This document shows positions 24,376-35,563 of a stretch of 64,000 nt of DNA, in pieces. The translations under genes were made by a program, and so were the position numbers. The number at the start of each line of letters is the position of its first letter. Position 1 is the stretch's first letter. This stretch comes from an uncultured Actinomycetes bacterium (GTDB lineage: Bacteria > Actinomycetota > Acidimicrobiia > Acidimicrobiales > RAAP-2), in NCBI GenBank assembly GCA_903830655.1, contig CAIKUQ010000017.1, positions 21,158-85,157 on the forward strand. The letters are read 5' to 3'. Under the pieces are notes generated by a model, which made no database searches, was not told the origin of the DNA, and worked only from the letters and a program-made list of their open reading frames with translations.

Positions 24376-24990
24376 ATGGCGCTTAGGCGCAACGCCGAAG
24401 AACGTCGGGGCACACCGAGCGTTCTGCTGATTGTTGGATTGGCTAATCCCGGAAGCGAATACGAAGGATCACGCCACAACATTGGCGGTGATGCGGTTCG
24501 TGAATTGGCCAATCGTCGCCACGCTACTTTTTCGATCGAGCGACGTCAGCGGGCCAGTACGGCGACACTAACGACCCCTCACGGGTTGGTCACTCTCGCG
24601 ATTCCAACGACCTATATGAACGAGTCGGGCTCGGCTATTGGTCCGCTGCTCAAGCGAACCTCAATTGATGATCTTGCTCAGTTAGTGGTCGCGCACGACG
24701 AGTTGGATTTAGAGCCCCACCGCCTCCAACTTAAATTTGGCGGCGGACTGGCGGGACACAATGGTTTGCGGTCCATTGCCAAGACCATCGGGACCCAAGA
24801 TTTCTCGCGAATGCGAATTGGGATCGGCAAGCCCGAGCGCAAGGAGATGGTTACCGACTGGGTGCTCAAACGCCCGACGGGGCAGCGCAAAGTGGAATTG
24901 GCCGCGGACATTCAGCGGGCCGCCGACGCACTGGAGTTGTTGATTGATCAAGGACTCGAGAGCGCTCAGCGCACTGTGAATGGCTCGTGA
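24376..24990 (+). CDS. pth: Peptidyl-tRNA hydrolase
   Basis: 204 aa. It recycles peptidyl-tRNA that drops off the ribosome. GLANPGSEYEGSRHNIG (about residues 21-37) contains the substrate Asn and catalytic His (about 35). TYMNESG (about 79-85), DELDLE and GGLAGHNGLRS (about 117-127) complete the active site. ATG 24376 gives a 15-residue N-terminal extension before the fold. Its stop overlaps the GTG of mfd (GTGA), giving translational coupling. Confidence 0.94.
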   Translation: MALRRNAEERRGTPSVLLIVGLANPGSEYEGSRHNIGGDAVRELANRRHATFSIERRQRASTATLTTPHGLVTLAIPTTYMNESGSAIGPLLKRTSIDDLAQLVVAHDELDLEPHRLQLKFGGGLAGHNGLRSIAKTIGTQDFSRMRIGIGKPERKEMVTDWVLKRPTGQRKVELAADIQRAADALELLIDQGLESAQRTVNGS

Positions 24991-27900
24991 GCCGAGGTTT
25001 AGCTCGGGTCCTTAAGCGAATCGCTCCCGCCTTGCGCGAAAAGGTGGCCCGGGGGCATTTCATCCCCTCAAGTTTTGCGACACCAGTAACGGTCGCCGCA
25101 TTGGTTCTCGATGAACCAGCCAGCGTGGTCCTCACCGAAACGTCCGCCGAAGCGGAGTCGCTCTTCGCTGATTTGCGCGAATGGTTGCCGGATGGCGACA
25201 TTGCGCTCTGGCCCGCTTGGGACATTCATCCGCTAGAACGAGTCTCGCCCGACGCCAAGGTAATGGCTCAACGCGCGCACCTGCGCTGGCGAATTGAACA
25301 GGGTGACCTTCCAATGGTCATAGTGGCCTCAGCCCGGGCCATTGCACAAATCCTGCCGCCAACGAGTGCCCCCGAGCCATGGCATTTTGTTGTCGGGAAT
25401 GACTACGACCGTGACAAGGTCATCGCGGGGCTCGTCGCAAGTGGTTACCGCCGCGAGTACAGCGTTGAGCACCGCGGTGAGATTGCGGTTCGAGGTGGAA
25501 TTCTCGACCTATGGCCCGCCGAGACCGAAGAGCCCATTCGGTTGGATTTCTTCGGTGATGAACTCGAAAGAATCGCGATTTTTGACATTGGTAGTCAGCG
25601 CTCAATTCAAGACTTGAAAGAAACGGTTGTGGCGCCCGCCCGCGAATGGGTGCCCGACGAAAAACAGGTGGCGTTGGCTGAGAAGATGGCGCGCTCGCAT
25701 CCGTGGGGGAGAGCAATCTTTGACCGCATCGCCAACGGCGAGTCCTTCGATGGGCTTGAGGGATGGATGAGCCTCTTTGTGGAATCGCGTCGGTCCTTGC
25801 TCGACGAATTAGGAGAAATAAAAACGTTTGTCATTTCCCCAGAGCAAATAAAGAGTCGGCTCGATGACGTGTTCGAAGAAGAGCGTGAGCTCACCGACGT
25901 CGTTGCGGCAACCTGGCAGGCCACAGTTGAGGTGCCCCTCTTGCACCAGTCTTACGAAGAACTCTTGGGAGCCCGCACCTTCACCCCTTTGAGCGCCCAG
26001 TCCGGCGCCGAGTCGTACCTCACTTCAGCCCCCGTCACCCAGGGGGACCACGCACGAATTGCCGCCCACGTTCGTGGTTGGAGTAGTGCGCGACGCGCCG
26101 TGGTGTTATCGGCGAATCCAGCGGCCATCGAACGCATGGCCGATCAGCTCCGGGGAGAGGGGCTCGACGTTTCTACGAACCCCGAGGCGGTCTTTGACGT
26201 TCGCGTCACGGTCCTGGAGTCAACGCTGAGCCACGGCTTTTGGTTGGATGACCCAGAGGTTGTCGTTTGGAGTGAGAGTGACCTCACCGGTCGGCGAAGT
26301 GTGCATCGGGCCCAACGCGCGAAGGCGCGAACTGTCGACGCCTTCTTTGAAGATATGGCGGTGGGGTCATACGTGGTTCATCGCCAACACGGCGTGGCCA
26401 AGTTCTCGGGAACGACAACCCGAGCTATCAACGGCGTAATACGCGACTATCTGATCTTGGAATTTAAGGATGGGCGAAGTTATTGGCCGACGGACCAAAT
26501 TGATGCCCTGACCGCATACAACGGTGGTGACGCGCCAGCGTTGTCGCGCATGGGCGGTGCCGAATGGCAAAAGAAGCGAGCCCAAGCGGCGGCCGAGGCG
26601 TATCTGGTCGCCCAAGAGCTCGTGGAGCTCTATCGCGAGCGCAGCGTCGCCCCCGGACACGCCTTCGCCCCCGACAGCGCGTGGCAACACGAGATGGAAG
26701 AACTCTTTCCCTTCCAGCTAACCCACGACCAAACCAAGGCGGTCGCTGAAATCAAGGCCGACATGGAAAGTGAACGCCCAATGGACCGTCTGGTTTGTGC
26801 GGATGTGGGTTTTGGCAAAACCGAAATTGCCGTACGCGCAACCTTTAAGGCAGTCCAAGATAACAAGCAAGTAGCCATCCTGGCGCCCACCACCCTCTTG
26901 GCTTCACAACACTTCGCCACCTTCGGCGAACGATTTGCCGGATTTCCGGTTCGGGTGGCGATGCTCAGCCGCTTCGTTGATGAATCGCAAAGCAAGAAGG
27001 TCATTAGCGGACTCGCCGATGGTTCCATAGATGTGGTGATCGGAACTCACCGATTATTGAACGAGGCCGTGAAGTTCAAAGACCTAGGTCTGTTAGTGGT
27101 TGACGAGGAACAACGATTTGGCGTTAATCACAAGGAGGCCATCAAAGCTCGCTCGGTGGGTGTCGATGTACTTACGCTCAGCGCCAGCCCCATCCCTCGA
27201 ACGCTGGAGATGGCCCTCACGGGCATCAGAGACATTTCTATGGTGACGACACCGCCTTCGGATAGACGGCCAATCCTTACGCACGTCGGCGAGTACGACG
27301 AACCAGCCGTTGTTGAGGCTATTCGCCGCGAACTCTTGCGCGAAGGTCAAGTCTTTTTTGTGCACAATCGGGTGGCTGACATCGACCAGGCAGCTCGGAG
27401 AATAACTGAACTCGTGCCCGATGCTCGCGTGGCGGTGGCCCACGGACAAATGGATGAGGGGACGCTGGAGCGAGTAATGGTTGACTTTTGGGAGCGCAAG
27501 TTTGATGTGTTGGTGTGCACCACAATTGTTGAATCAGGAATTGACGTGCCCACAGTAAACACCTTGATTGTGGACCGCGCTGATCGATTGGGTTTAGGGC
27601 AAATGCACCAGCTCCGTGGGCGAGTGGGTCGTAGTGACCAGCGGGCCTATGCCTATCTCTTCCATCCCCGTGACAAAGTCCTTAACGAAACTGCCTACGA
27701 GCGGTTGCGCACGATTGGAGACAACACCGCACTCGGCTCTGGCTTCAAAATTGCCATGCGCGATCTGGAGATTCGTGGGGCGGGGAGTTTGCTCGGCCAC
27801 CGTCAGTCGGGGCCAGTAGCGGCGGTTGGCTATGACCTCTACGTACAGCTCGTGGCCGAGGCGGTCGCTGAAGCGAAGGGCGAGAGACCAATTGAAGTTC

Positions 27901-28358
27901 AACCTATAACCCTCGATGTTCCCGGTGAAGCCCACCTGCCGAGTGAATACGTCAGTACTGATGATGCGCGGCTCGAGGCGTATCGACGATTGGCGGTCGT
28001 TTCGACTCAAGATGAATTGAAAGATCTCGCTGCCGAATGGACAGACCGTTATGGGACGCTACCTAAGCCCGCTCATGGCCTCCTCGAACTCGCAGAGTTA
28101 CGCCTGGAGTGCATAGCCAATGGTGTGACCTCACTGGTGGTGCAGCCAGCCAAAGTTGGCGTGCGCAGCTACCCAGTTGTGAAGATTCAACCATTGAGTC
28201 TGAGTTTCTCGCAACAAATGAAGGTTCGGCGTCTCTACGGCTCGCAGTCCTATAACGAGGCCCTCCGCGAGATTCGCATTGAAATTGAAAGAGGTACCGT
28301 CGAACCGCTGGAATTAGTGGAGATTCTCACAAGCATTGTCGGTACCGAATCAACGTAG
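24987..28358 (+). CDS. mfd: Transcription-repair coupling factor Mfd
   Basis: 1123 aa, full length. It removes stalled RNA polymerase and recruits UvrA. The N-terminal UvrB-like module has ALWPAWDIHPLERVSPD (about residues 72-88) and RGGILDLWP. The CarD-like RNAP-binding domain begins near VVHRQHGVAKFSG (about 465-477). Translocase motifs are Walker A DVGFGKTE (about 607-614), DEEQ (box II), TLSASPIPRTL (III) and QLRGRVGRS (VI), followed by a TRCF C-terminal domain. Coupled to pth. Confidence 0.97.
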   Translation: MSRGLARVLKRIAPALREKVARGHFIPSSFATPVTVAALVLDEPASVVLTETSAEAESLFADLREWLPDGDIALWPAWDIHPLERVSPDAKVMAQRAHLRWRIEQGDLPMVIVASARAIAQILPPTSAPEPWHFVVGNDYDRDKVIAGLVASGYRREYSVEHRGEIAVRGGILDLWPAETEEPIRLDFFGDELERIAIFDIGSQRSIQDLKETVVAPAREWVPDEKQVALAEKMARSHPWGRAIFDRIANGESFDGLEGWMSLFVESRRSLLDELGEIKTFVISPEQIKSRLDDVFEEERELTDVVAATWQATVEVPLLHQSYEELLGARTFTPLSAQSGAESYLTSAPVTQGDHARIAAHVRGWSSARRAVVLSANPAAIERMADQLRGEGLDVSTNPEAVFDVRVTVLESTLSHGFWLDDPEVVVWSESDLTGRRSVHRAQRAKARTVDAFFEDMAVGSYVVHRQHGVAKFSGTTTRAINGVIRDYLILEFKDGRSYWPTDQIDALTAYNGGDAPALSRMGGAEWQKKRAQAAAEAYLVAQELVELYRERSVAPGHAFAPDSAWQHEMEELFPFQLTHDQTKAVAEIKADMESERPMDRLVCADVGFGKTEIAVRATFKAVQDNKQVAILAPTTLLASQHFATFGERFAGFPVRVAMLSRFVDESQSKKVISGLADGSIDVVIGTHRLLNEAVKFKDLGLLVVDEEQRFGVNHKEAIKARSVGVDVLTLSASPIPRTLEMALTGIRDISMVTTPPSDRRPILTHVGEYDEPAVVEAIRRELLREGQVFFVHNRVADIDQAARRITELVPDARVAVAHGQMDEGTLERVMVDFWERKFDVLVCTTIVESGIDVPTVNTLIVDRADRLGLGQMHQLRGRVGRSDQRAYAYLFHPRDKVLNETAYERLRTIGDNTALGSGFKIAMRDLEIRGAGSLLGHRQSGPVAAVGYDLYVQLVAEAVAEAKGERPIEVQPITLDVPGEAHLPSEYVSTDDARLEAYRRLAVVSTQDELKDLAAEWTDRYGTLPKPAHGLLELAELRLECIANGVTSLVVQPAKVGVRSYPVVKIQPLSLSFSQQMKVRRLYGSQSYNEALREIRIEIERGTVEPLELVEILTSIVGTEST

Positions 28359-28366
28359 GCACTTAC

Positions 28367-28372
28367 TAGCAT
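28367..28372 (+). promoter_or_regulatory. -10 box TAGCAT for the PPIase gene
   Basis: TAGCAT, 6 bases before ATG 28379. Confidence 0.4.
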
Positions 28373-28378
28373 GAGTGA

Positions 28379-29470
28379 ATGCGTCGAATCGTAATCCTCC
28401 TAGTTGTCCTCGCCGGAATTGCCGCCGCAGCGGGAGTTCAGTCTCAACGAGCGGCAGTCTCAATAAATTCGAATCGCATGTCTGATTCGACTTTTCGAGA
28501 ATCGTTGCAAGTACTCGCCAACAACAAGAATGCGCGCTGTTATTTCTCGACCATCTATTCAATTGCACCTCACAATGCAGCGGGACGCGATTCGGTAACG
28601 TCGACTACAGCTTCCCAATGGGCCAACACGGTGATAGACGGATTTGCCATTAGTGCATACGCTGACAAACACCACTTGGCGCAATCAGCGGGAGTACTCG
28701 CGAAAACTAAGCGCACTTTGATCGCGCAATTATCGACCCAGGCTCAAGCGCTGAAGCTTCATTGCCCTGGTACCGCACGGGCAGCCTTCGCTGCGCTGCC
28801 GACCTCCGTGCAAACGCTACTGTTGCGCTCAACTGCCGCCTCAGAGGAGTTAGTGCGCCGGTTGGGCACAGCTATTGCAATCACCGTTCCCAATTTGACC
28901 ACCTACTACCAGGCCCATCAAAGCTCCTACGACACGCTGTGTATTGCGGTGGCGGTGGTGCCCCAGGCCCAACTGTCGAACTTCCACGCAGATCAAAGGG
29001 CCGGAATGAGCGTGAAGGGACTAGTGGCTAAGTATTCGGTGGACACTCAATCAAAGGCGAAGGGTGGCTCGCTAGGGTGCTTTGCACCATCGAGTACTTC
29101 GTATTCGACCGTCCGCACCGATGTAGCCGGACAAGCGCCAAATACCTTTGGAGCGACACCTCGCGCCATTAGCTATAGCGGCGTTACTGTCGGCCTGTAC
29201 GTTGCGGTGACCTCGCGCACCACTAATTCATTCTCGAACGTTGAACAACTCGTTGCTTCTGATGTCCAATCTCAGAACTCGACGACCGCCTCGGCCCTGC
29301 AGAACAGCTTGTTGTATAAAGCGGCGGTCGCCATTGACCCGGCACTAGGTCGGTGGGGGCTAGCGAGTTCTGGCCCTCAGGTCTTCGTGCCCGGCGTGCC
29401 AGCGATTACTAAGTTTGATCGCGCGACCTTGCGATTGGTTATTTCGCAATACGCCCCGACCTACCAGTGA
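28379..29470 (+). CDS. Secreted parvulin-like peptidyl-prolyl isomerase
   Basis: 363 aa. An N-terminal signal helix (about residues 4-20) lacks a clear lipobox. A SurA-like helical region follows. A parvulin core is suggested by LVAKYSVDTQSKAKGGSLG (about 217-235), where homologues have A-x-x-YS...GG-x-LG. The active-site His/Cys of true parvulins are not obvious, so it may be a chaperone. It lies between mfd and mazG, where actinobacteria often carry a SurA/PpiC-like lipoprotein gene (from memory). The stop overlaps mazG (GTGA). Confidence 0.68.
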   Translation: MRRIVILLVVLAGIAAAAGVQSQRAAVSINSNRMSDSTFRESLQVLANNKNARCYFSTIYSIAPHNAAGRDSVTSTTASQWANTVIDGFAISAYADKHHLAQSAGVLAKTKRTLIAQLSTQAQALKLHCPGTARAAFAALPTSVQTLLLRSTAASEELVRRLGTAIAITVPNLTTYYQAHQSSYDTLCIAVAVVPQAQLSNFHADQRAGMSVKGLVAKYSVDTQSKAKGGSLGCFAPSSTSYSTVRTDVAGQAPNTFGATPRAISYSGVTVGLYVAVTSRTTNSFSNVEQLVASDVQSQNSTTASALQNSLLYKAAVAIDPALGRWGLASSGPQVFVPGVPAITKFDRATLRLVISQYAPTYQ

Positions 29471-30804
29471 CGCAACCCGTCGTTCGCGTTGTCGGTCTTG
29501 GGCCGGGACCAAGCGACTTACTGACGCAGCGTACAGTTCAACTCTTGTCTCAGGCTCCAGTAGCGAGAATGCGGACTCGAGAGCACCCCGCGGCCCAAGA
29601 GTTTTCAGAGATCGAAAGTTATGACTCGCTGTATGAGTCGGCGGAATCATTTGACTCGCTCTACCTCGCGATTGTTGACGATCTGTGCGCGCTCGCTAAA
29701 GCGTCATCAAATGGTGAGGTTGTTTACGCCGTACCGGGCTCACCGGTCGTGGCCGAGCACACCACCGAGTTGTTGCTCGCCCGCACTGACGTACGGGTCA
29801 TTCTGGAGCCCGCAGTATCAGTTATTGACGTTGCCTGCACGGCGCTCGGCCAGGACCCCATGACTGCAAACCTGCGAGTGTGCGACGCCCTCGGAACGAT
29901 CGAACCCTTTCGAGGTCCGGGGCCACTGTTGATTCTCCAAACCTATTCACCGGAAATCTTGGTGACGGTGGCAGATCGGCTGCCCCCTGGAACGGAGGTC
30001 ATCATTTTGCACCACCTCGGGCTTGCCGATCAAAAAATCCTCACGGTAAGTAGTGAGATGCTTGCGCACTTTGCCGACGCCGACCACCTCACCTCATTGT
30101 GGGTTTCGGGCCTGCGTACCGCAGGTGAAACGATGGATGATCTGGTGAGCTTTGCGCGCCAACTACGCGCGCAATGCCCGTGGGACCAAGAGCAAGACCA
30201 CGCCTCACTTATTAAGTATCTCCTCGAAGAATCGTACGAAACCATAGAGGCCCTCGAGAATTTTGTTCGTCAAGCACCCGAAGGTTCAGATGACCCGGCC
30301 CTCATTGCTCACGTGGAAGAAGAACTTGGCGACTTGCTCTTTCAGGTCGTCTTCCACGCCGAGCTGGGAGACGAGGAAGGTCGATTCAACTTGGCCACCA
30401 TTGCCGACTCGGTTCGAGACAAATTAACCGGGCGACACCCTCACGTCTTTGGCGAGGTGAAGCTCGAGACTTCCGGTGACGTCGTGGAGCAATGGGAAGA
30501 AATTAAAAAAGAGGAAAAGGGCCGCACGGGAGCCATGGACGGAATCGTTTGGCAACTCCCAGCGTTGACACTGGCCGCCAAGGTTCTTTCTCGTGCACGG
30601 AAGACTTCTATAGCCTTGGAATCACCGACAAACGCCCGCATTCGCGCGATGGAGAAAATTCAACTCGATGCCACCACCGAGTCGCTCGGCGCCGCTTTGT
30701 GGTCGATTGTCGTACTCGCTGACGAATTTGGGATTGACCTCGAAGGGGCGCTCCGAGAGCAGATCAATGCCCTACGAACAGACATTGAAGGAAAGAATTT
30801 GTAG
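29467..30804 (+). CDS. mazG: MazG NTP pyrophosphohydrolase fused to tetrapyrrole-methylase-like domain
   Basis: 445 aa, two domains. Residues about 1-215 resemble the SAM-dependent tetrapyrrole methylase fold (GLGPGPSDLLT, VYAVPGSPVVAEHT), as in Bacillus YabN. Residues about 220-445 are MazG: CPWDQEQDHASL, then metal-binding EESYE (about 257-261) and EELGD (about 286-290). MazG removes aberrant or excess NTPs. The role of the N-terminal domain is unknown in this family. GTG overlaps the PPIase stop. Confidence 0.9.
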   Translation: MTQPVVRVVGLGPGPSDLLTQRTVQLLSQAPVARMRTREHPAAQEFSEIESYDSLYESAESFDSLYLAIVDDLCALAKASSNGEVVYAVPGSPVVAEHTTELLLARTDVRVILEPAVSVIDVACTALGQDPMTANLRVCDALGTIEPFRGPGPLLILQTYSPEILVTVADRLPPGTEVIILHHLGLADQKILTVSSEMLAHFADADHLTSLWVSGLRTAGETMDDLVSFARQLRAQCPWDQEQDHASLIKYLLEESYETIEALENFVRQAPEGSDDPALIAHVEEELGDLLFQVVFHAELGDEEGRFNLATIADSVRDKLTGRHPHVFGEVKLETSGDVVEQWEEIKKEEKGRTGAMDGIVWQLPALTLAAKVLSRARKTSIALESPTNARIRAMEKIQLDATTESLGAALWSIVVLADEFGIDLEGALREQINALRTDIEGKNL

Positions 30805-30826
30805 TGATTGCCACTTGAGCGTTGAC

Positions 30827-32578
<1,752 letters not shown>

Positions 32579-32582
<4 letters not shown>

Positions 32583-33061
32583 CATTTATTGATGCGAGCG
32601 AGGCCGACGTTCTGGTCCTCGAAGAATTACTCGGGAGAGAGCCCGCTGGGCGCTTCGCCGTTGTCGTGCGCCGAAAAACTGGTGAACCGATGGTGATTGA
32701 AAATGAACCTCATCTCCGCGATGGCACGCCAATGCCAACTCTCTATTGGCTGGTGGACAAACAACTACACGAAGCGGTCAGCCGAATTGAGGGCGATGCC
32801 GGCGTGCATCGCTATGAGGAACTCACTGACCCCGCAGCATTGCGTGAGGCTCATGAGTCCTACGCCAAGCGTCGAATAGCGGCGACTGTGCGCCATGATC
32901 TGGTCCAACCCAGCGGAGGCGTTGGGGGAACTCGAATTGGGGTTAAGTGCCTCCATGCTCACCTGGCAAATTTTCTGGTGGGCAATATCGATCCGGTTGG
33001 TGAGATTGTCGCCACAGAATTGTCGCTGCCAGAATTTGTGATTGTCAATGTCCGCGCCTAG
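32579..33061 (+). CDS. DUF501 family protein
   Basis: 160 aa. Recognised from LLGREPAGRFAVVVRRKTGEP (split conserved segment, about residues 17-37), TLYWLVDKQLHEAVSRIE (about 53-70) and GVKCLHAHLANFLVGNIDPVG (about 120-140). DUF501 sits between ftsB and ppx in most actinobacteria (for example Rv1025) and has no assigned function. The start is a TTG overlapping the ftsB stop (TTGA). It has no signal peptide and is probably cytosolic. Confidence 0.85.
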
Positions 33062-33986
33062 GGCCGTTGCGGCTCTGGACTGCGGCAGTAACTCGACGCG
33101 CCTCCTCATCAGTGATTTCGCAGGACAAACAATCATTCGCGAGATGCACGTCACTCGATTGAGTGAAGGCGTTGATGAGAGTGGAGCGCTCCAACCTGAA
33201 GCAATCGAGCGCACAATTGCACAGCTGCAAAAATGTCGTGCACTGATGGATCAGCACAATGTCGCTACCGGACTTCTCGTCGCAACCTCTGCCGTTCGTG
33301 ACGCGAGGAATGGATCATCATTTCTCGCCCAAGCGGCTGGAGTCACCGGTGTCGAGACACGGCTGCTGAGTGGAGCAGAGGAGGCTCGCTTTTCATTTAA
33401 TGGGGCAACCGCAGACCTGCCGAAGTCCGACTCTCCCTACTTAATTGTTGATGTGGGTGGCGGATCGACGGAACTTGCGGTCACCGTGGCGGGCCAGCTA
33501 CGAAGTTTCTCGATGCAGTTGGGCTGCGTGCGAGTATCCGAACGAGCGCTGGGATTAGGCCAGCCTTCAGCCCACCAGATTGAAGAAACCTGGCGCATGG
33601 TACGTGCCGAGTGCGACCGGGCCTTCGAAGCCGAGCCACACTTTCGCGAAGTGGTAGGCAGTGTCAAATTGATTGGCCTAGCCGGTACGGTAGCGACTCT
33701 TATTCAACTAGCGAACAACGTTGATGAGTACAGTCGCGAAGCTTTGCATCACCAACGTGCTTCACTTTCTCAGGTCCAAGATTGGCGCGAGCGACTCTGT
33801 CGGGAAAGCCCGTCGCAGAGGTTGAAGCATCCGGGTATGAGTTCTGGTCGCGAAGATGTCTTGCACGCGGGCCTCTTCGTGCTCGAAGAGGTGATGCTTC
33901 GCTTTGGGGTCGATGAATTATTGAGCAGTGAAAATGACATTCTGGATGGGATTATTCAGTCACTGCTTTCCCCAGAGCCCAACTAA
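33048..33986 (+). CDS. ppx: Exopolyphosphatase / guanosine pentaphosphatase (Ppx/GppA)
   Basis: 312 aa ASKHA-fold phosphatase, the short single-module type. It has AALDCGSNSTRLLISD (phosphate 1 motif, about residues 8-23), ATSAVRDARN (about 80-89), catalytic GAEEARFSF (about 109-117) and IVDVGGGSTELAV (phosphate 2, about 134-146). It hydrolyses polyphosphate or pppGpp. ATG 33048 is favoured over TTG 33042. It overlaps the DUF501 gene by 14 bases. Confidence 0.92.
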   Translation: MSAPRAVAALDCGSNSTRLLISDFAGQTIIREMHVTRLSEGVDESGALQPEAIERTIAQLQKCRALMDQHNVATGLLVATSAVRDARNGSSFLAQAAGVTGVETRLLSGAEEARFSFNGATADLPKSDSPYLIVDVGGGSTELAVTVAGQLRSFSMQLGCVRVSERALGLGQPSAHQIEETWRMVRAECDRAFEAEPHFREVVGSVKLIGLAGTVATLIQLANNVDEYSREALHHQRASLSQVQDWRERLCRESPSQRLKHPGMSSGREDVLHAGLFVLEEVMLRFGVDELLSSENDILDGIIQSLLSPEPN

Positions 33987-33990
33987 GTAT

Positions 33991-33996
33991 TAGTCT
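33991..33996 (+). promoter_or_regulatory. -10 box TAGTCT for the GNAT gene
   Basis: TAGTCT followed by a short leader containing GAAGGGAG, 5 bases before ATG 34016. The arrangement resembles that of eno. Confidence 0.33.
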
Positions 33997-34015
33997 CTTG
34001 AACGAAGGGAGCCAC

Positions 34016-34636
34016 ATGGTCATAACTCGTAATCCGAGCTACACGCCAATAGTCCTGCGTGGTCGCCGTCTCACCCTTCGTACCATGACCGAACACGACT
34101 ACAACTCGTGGCTAGCAGTTCGCACTCACAATCATGAATGGCTTTTGAAGTGGGAGCCACGTTCAGCCTCGGCGAGCCACCTCCCTGAGGACTTTCGCAG
34201 TTTCAATAATCGCTGCGCGATACGCGAGCGTGAGCGTCACCTCGGAACAGGATTTGGATTCGGAATTTTTGTCGACGATAAGTTTGTTGGAGAAATTACG
34301 ATTTCTGGAGTAATGCGGGGGCCCTTACAGTCGGCGTACGTCGGCTATTGGATCGATGAACGTGTCGCCGGTCGTGGCCTCATGCCTGAATCATTGGTTG
34401 TGGTACTCGAATATTGCTTTGAAACGTTGCGTCTGCACCGCGTAGAGGTGAACATAATTCCAAGAAATACTGCATCTCGGCGAGTGGTTGAAAAAGTTGG
34501 TATTCGTTTCGAGGGAGTCGCCGAACGGTATCTGGAAATTGATGGGGCTTGGGAAGACCACGCGCGATACGCCATAACTGTCGAAGAATGGAATGACATG
34601 GTCCTCGACCTCCGCTCTCGATTCTTAGAGGGCTAG
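34016..34636 (+). CDS. rimJ: GNAT N-acetyltransferase, RimJ/RimL-like
   Basis: 206 aa. It has LRGRRLTLRTMTEHDYNSWL at the N-terminus, then FVDDKFVGEITISG, the acetyl-CoA loop RVAGRGLMPESL (about residues 116-127, RGxGxA-like) and HRVEVNIIPRNTASRRVVEKVG (split strand, about 142-163). These are features of ribosomal-protein-alanine acetyltransferases. ATG 34016 has a GAAGGGAG Shine-Dalgarno; an upstream start at 33998 would overlap it. It converges with the GT2 gene (12-base overlap). The exact substrate is uncertain. Confidence 0.85.
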   Translation: MVITRNPSYTPIVLRGRRLTLRTMTEHDYNSWLAVRTHNHEWLLKWEPRSASASHLPEDFRSFNNRCAIRERERHLGTGFGFGIFVDDKFVGEITISGVMRGPLQSAYVGYWIDERVAGRGLMPESLVVVLEYCFETLRLHRVEVNIIPRNTASRRVVEKVGIRFEGVAERYLEIDGAWEDHARYAITVEEWNDMVLDLRSRFLEG

Positions 34637-35563
34637 TAAGGACCGTCCACGTATCTCAGTCAGGTTGGCGGTTCGTAGCTGGCCACCTAATTCTTGGGCC
34701 AGTGCGTGTCCCGAAACCGCCCCATCTCTCGGAAGTATGACCAGTACGTCGGTTATTCCTCGCGCGAGCACTACGCCACCCACCCGTAGGCCCCGCAAGG
34801 AGTTGCGAATCGCTTCTACCTCAACGTCAAGGTTGAACGCCACAGCTGGATTGACGTAGGTAGTTCGCCGAAGGTTGCGTATGTCGCGGAGCATGTCGAG
34901 TGAATCGCGACCCACTCGTACCGAAGAACCTGGTACGTCGGACCAGGTAACGGCGACCGGCTTAATCGAGAAGTCGAGCAGCTCAGCCAAGTAGAGGATT
35001 TCTGCGTCAAAGGCAAAGCGATCAACTCGACCAAACAGGGCCAGCAGTCGACCTGGTGCTAGTTGGAATCCCTTGCAGCCACACTGAGTATCACGCAGGT
35101 CGGACTTTGTGTAATAACGGACAATGCGATTAAATACCGAACCGGCCAGGGTACGCACCGAAGAGTCATAGGTAATGTGACCGCCTTGAGCGCGAGATCC
35201 AGGAGCGAGCTCTGATTTCAATAGTGCCTTCATGATGGCTGGAAAGTGCTTTGGATCTATTGCTTGATCGGCATCGGCAGTGATTACGTAGTCTCCAGTT
35301 GCTACGGCCATCCCGAGGCGGAGGGCAGCGCCTTTGCCCCTATTGGTGGGCTGTTGAACAAAAAGGGCGTGAGGTAGGTCGCCGTAGACCGAGTGTGCAG
35401 TTTTCAGTGTTCCGTCGGTTGACCCATCGTCTACAACAATCACCTCCACGAATTCAACCCCAATCTTGTCCAAAACGGGTTGCAAGCGGGCGCGGCCAGA
35501 GGCCAGCCGCTGCGATTCGTTAAAGGCGGGAATGACGATCGAAAGCTGGGGAGTGGAACTCAT
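34625..35563 (-). CDS. GT2 glycosyltransferase, polyprenyl-phosphate glucosyltransferase-like
   Basis: 312 aa. GT-A fold: SIVIPAFNES (about residues 8-17), IVVDDGSTDGT (about 43-53), GKGAALRLGM, the metal-binding TADADQA (about 95-101) and DTQCGCKGFQ (about 158-167), the last typical of ALG5/dolichyl-phosphate glucose synthase-like enzymes. There is no membrane segment, and an extra C-terminal domain of about 70 residues is of unknown role. ATG 35563 overlaps the NlpC/P60 stop, tying it to cell-wall processing. Confidence 0.83.
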   Translation of the reverse strand: MSSTPQLSIVIPAFNESQRLASGRARLQPVLDKIGVEFVEVIVVDDGSTDGTLKTAHSVYGDLPHALFVQQPTNRGKGAALRLGMAVATGDYVITADADQAIDPKHFPAIMKALLKSELAPGSRAQGGHITYDSSVRTLAGSVFNRIVRYYTKSDLRDTQCGCKGFQLAPGRLLALFGRVDRFAFDAEILYLAELLDFSIKPVAVTWSDVPGSSVRVGRDSLDMLRDIRNLRRTTYVNPAVAFNLDVEVEAIRNSLRGLRVGGVVLARGITDVLVILPRDGAVSGHALAQELGGQLRTANLTEIRGRSLLAL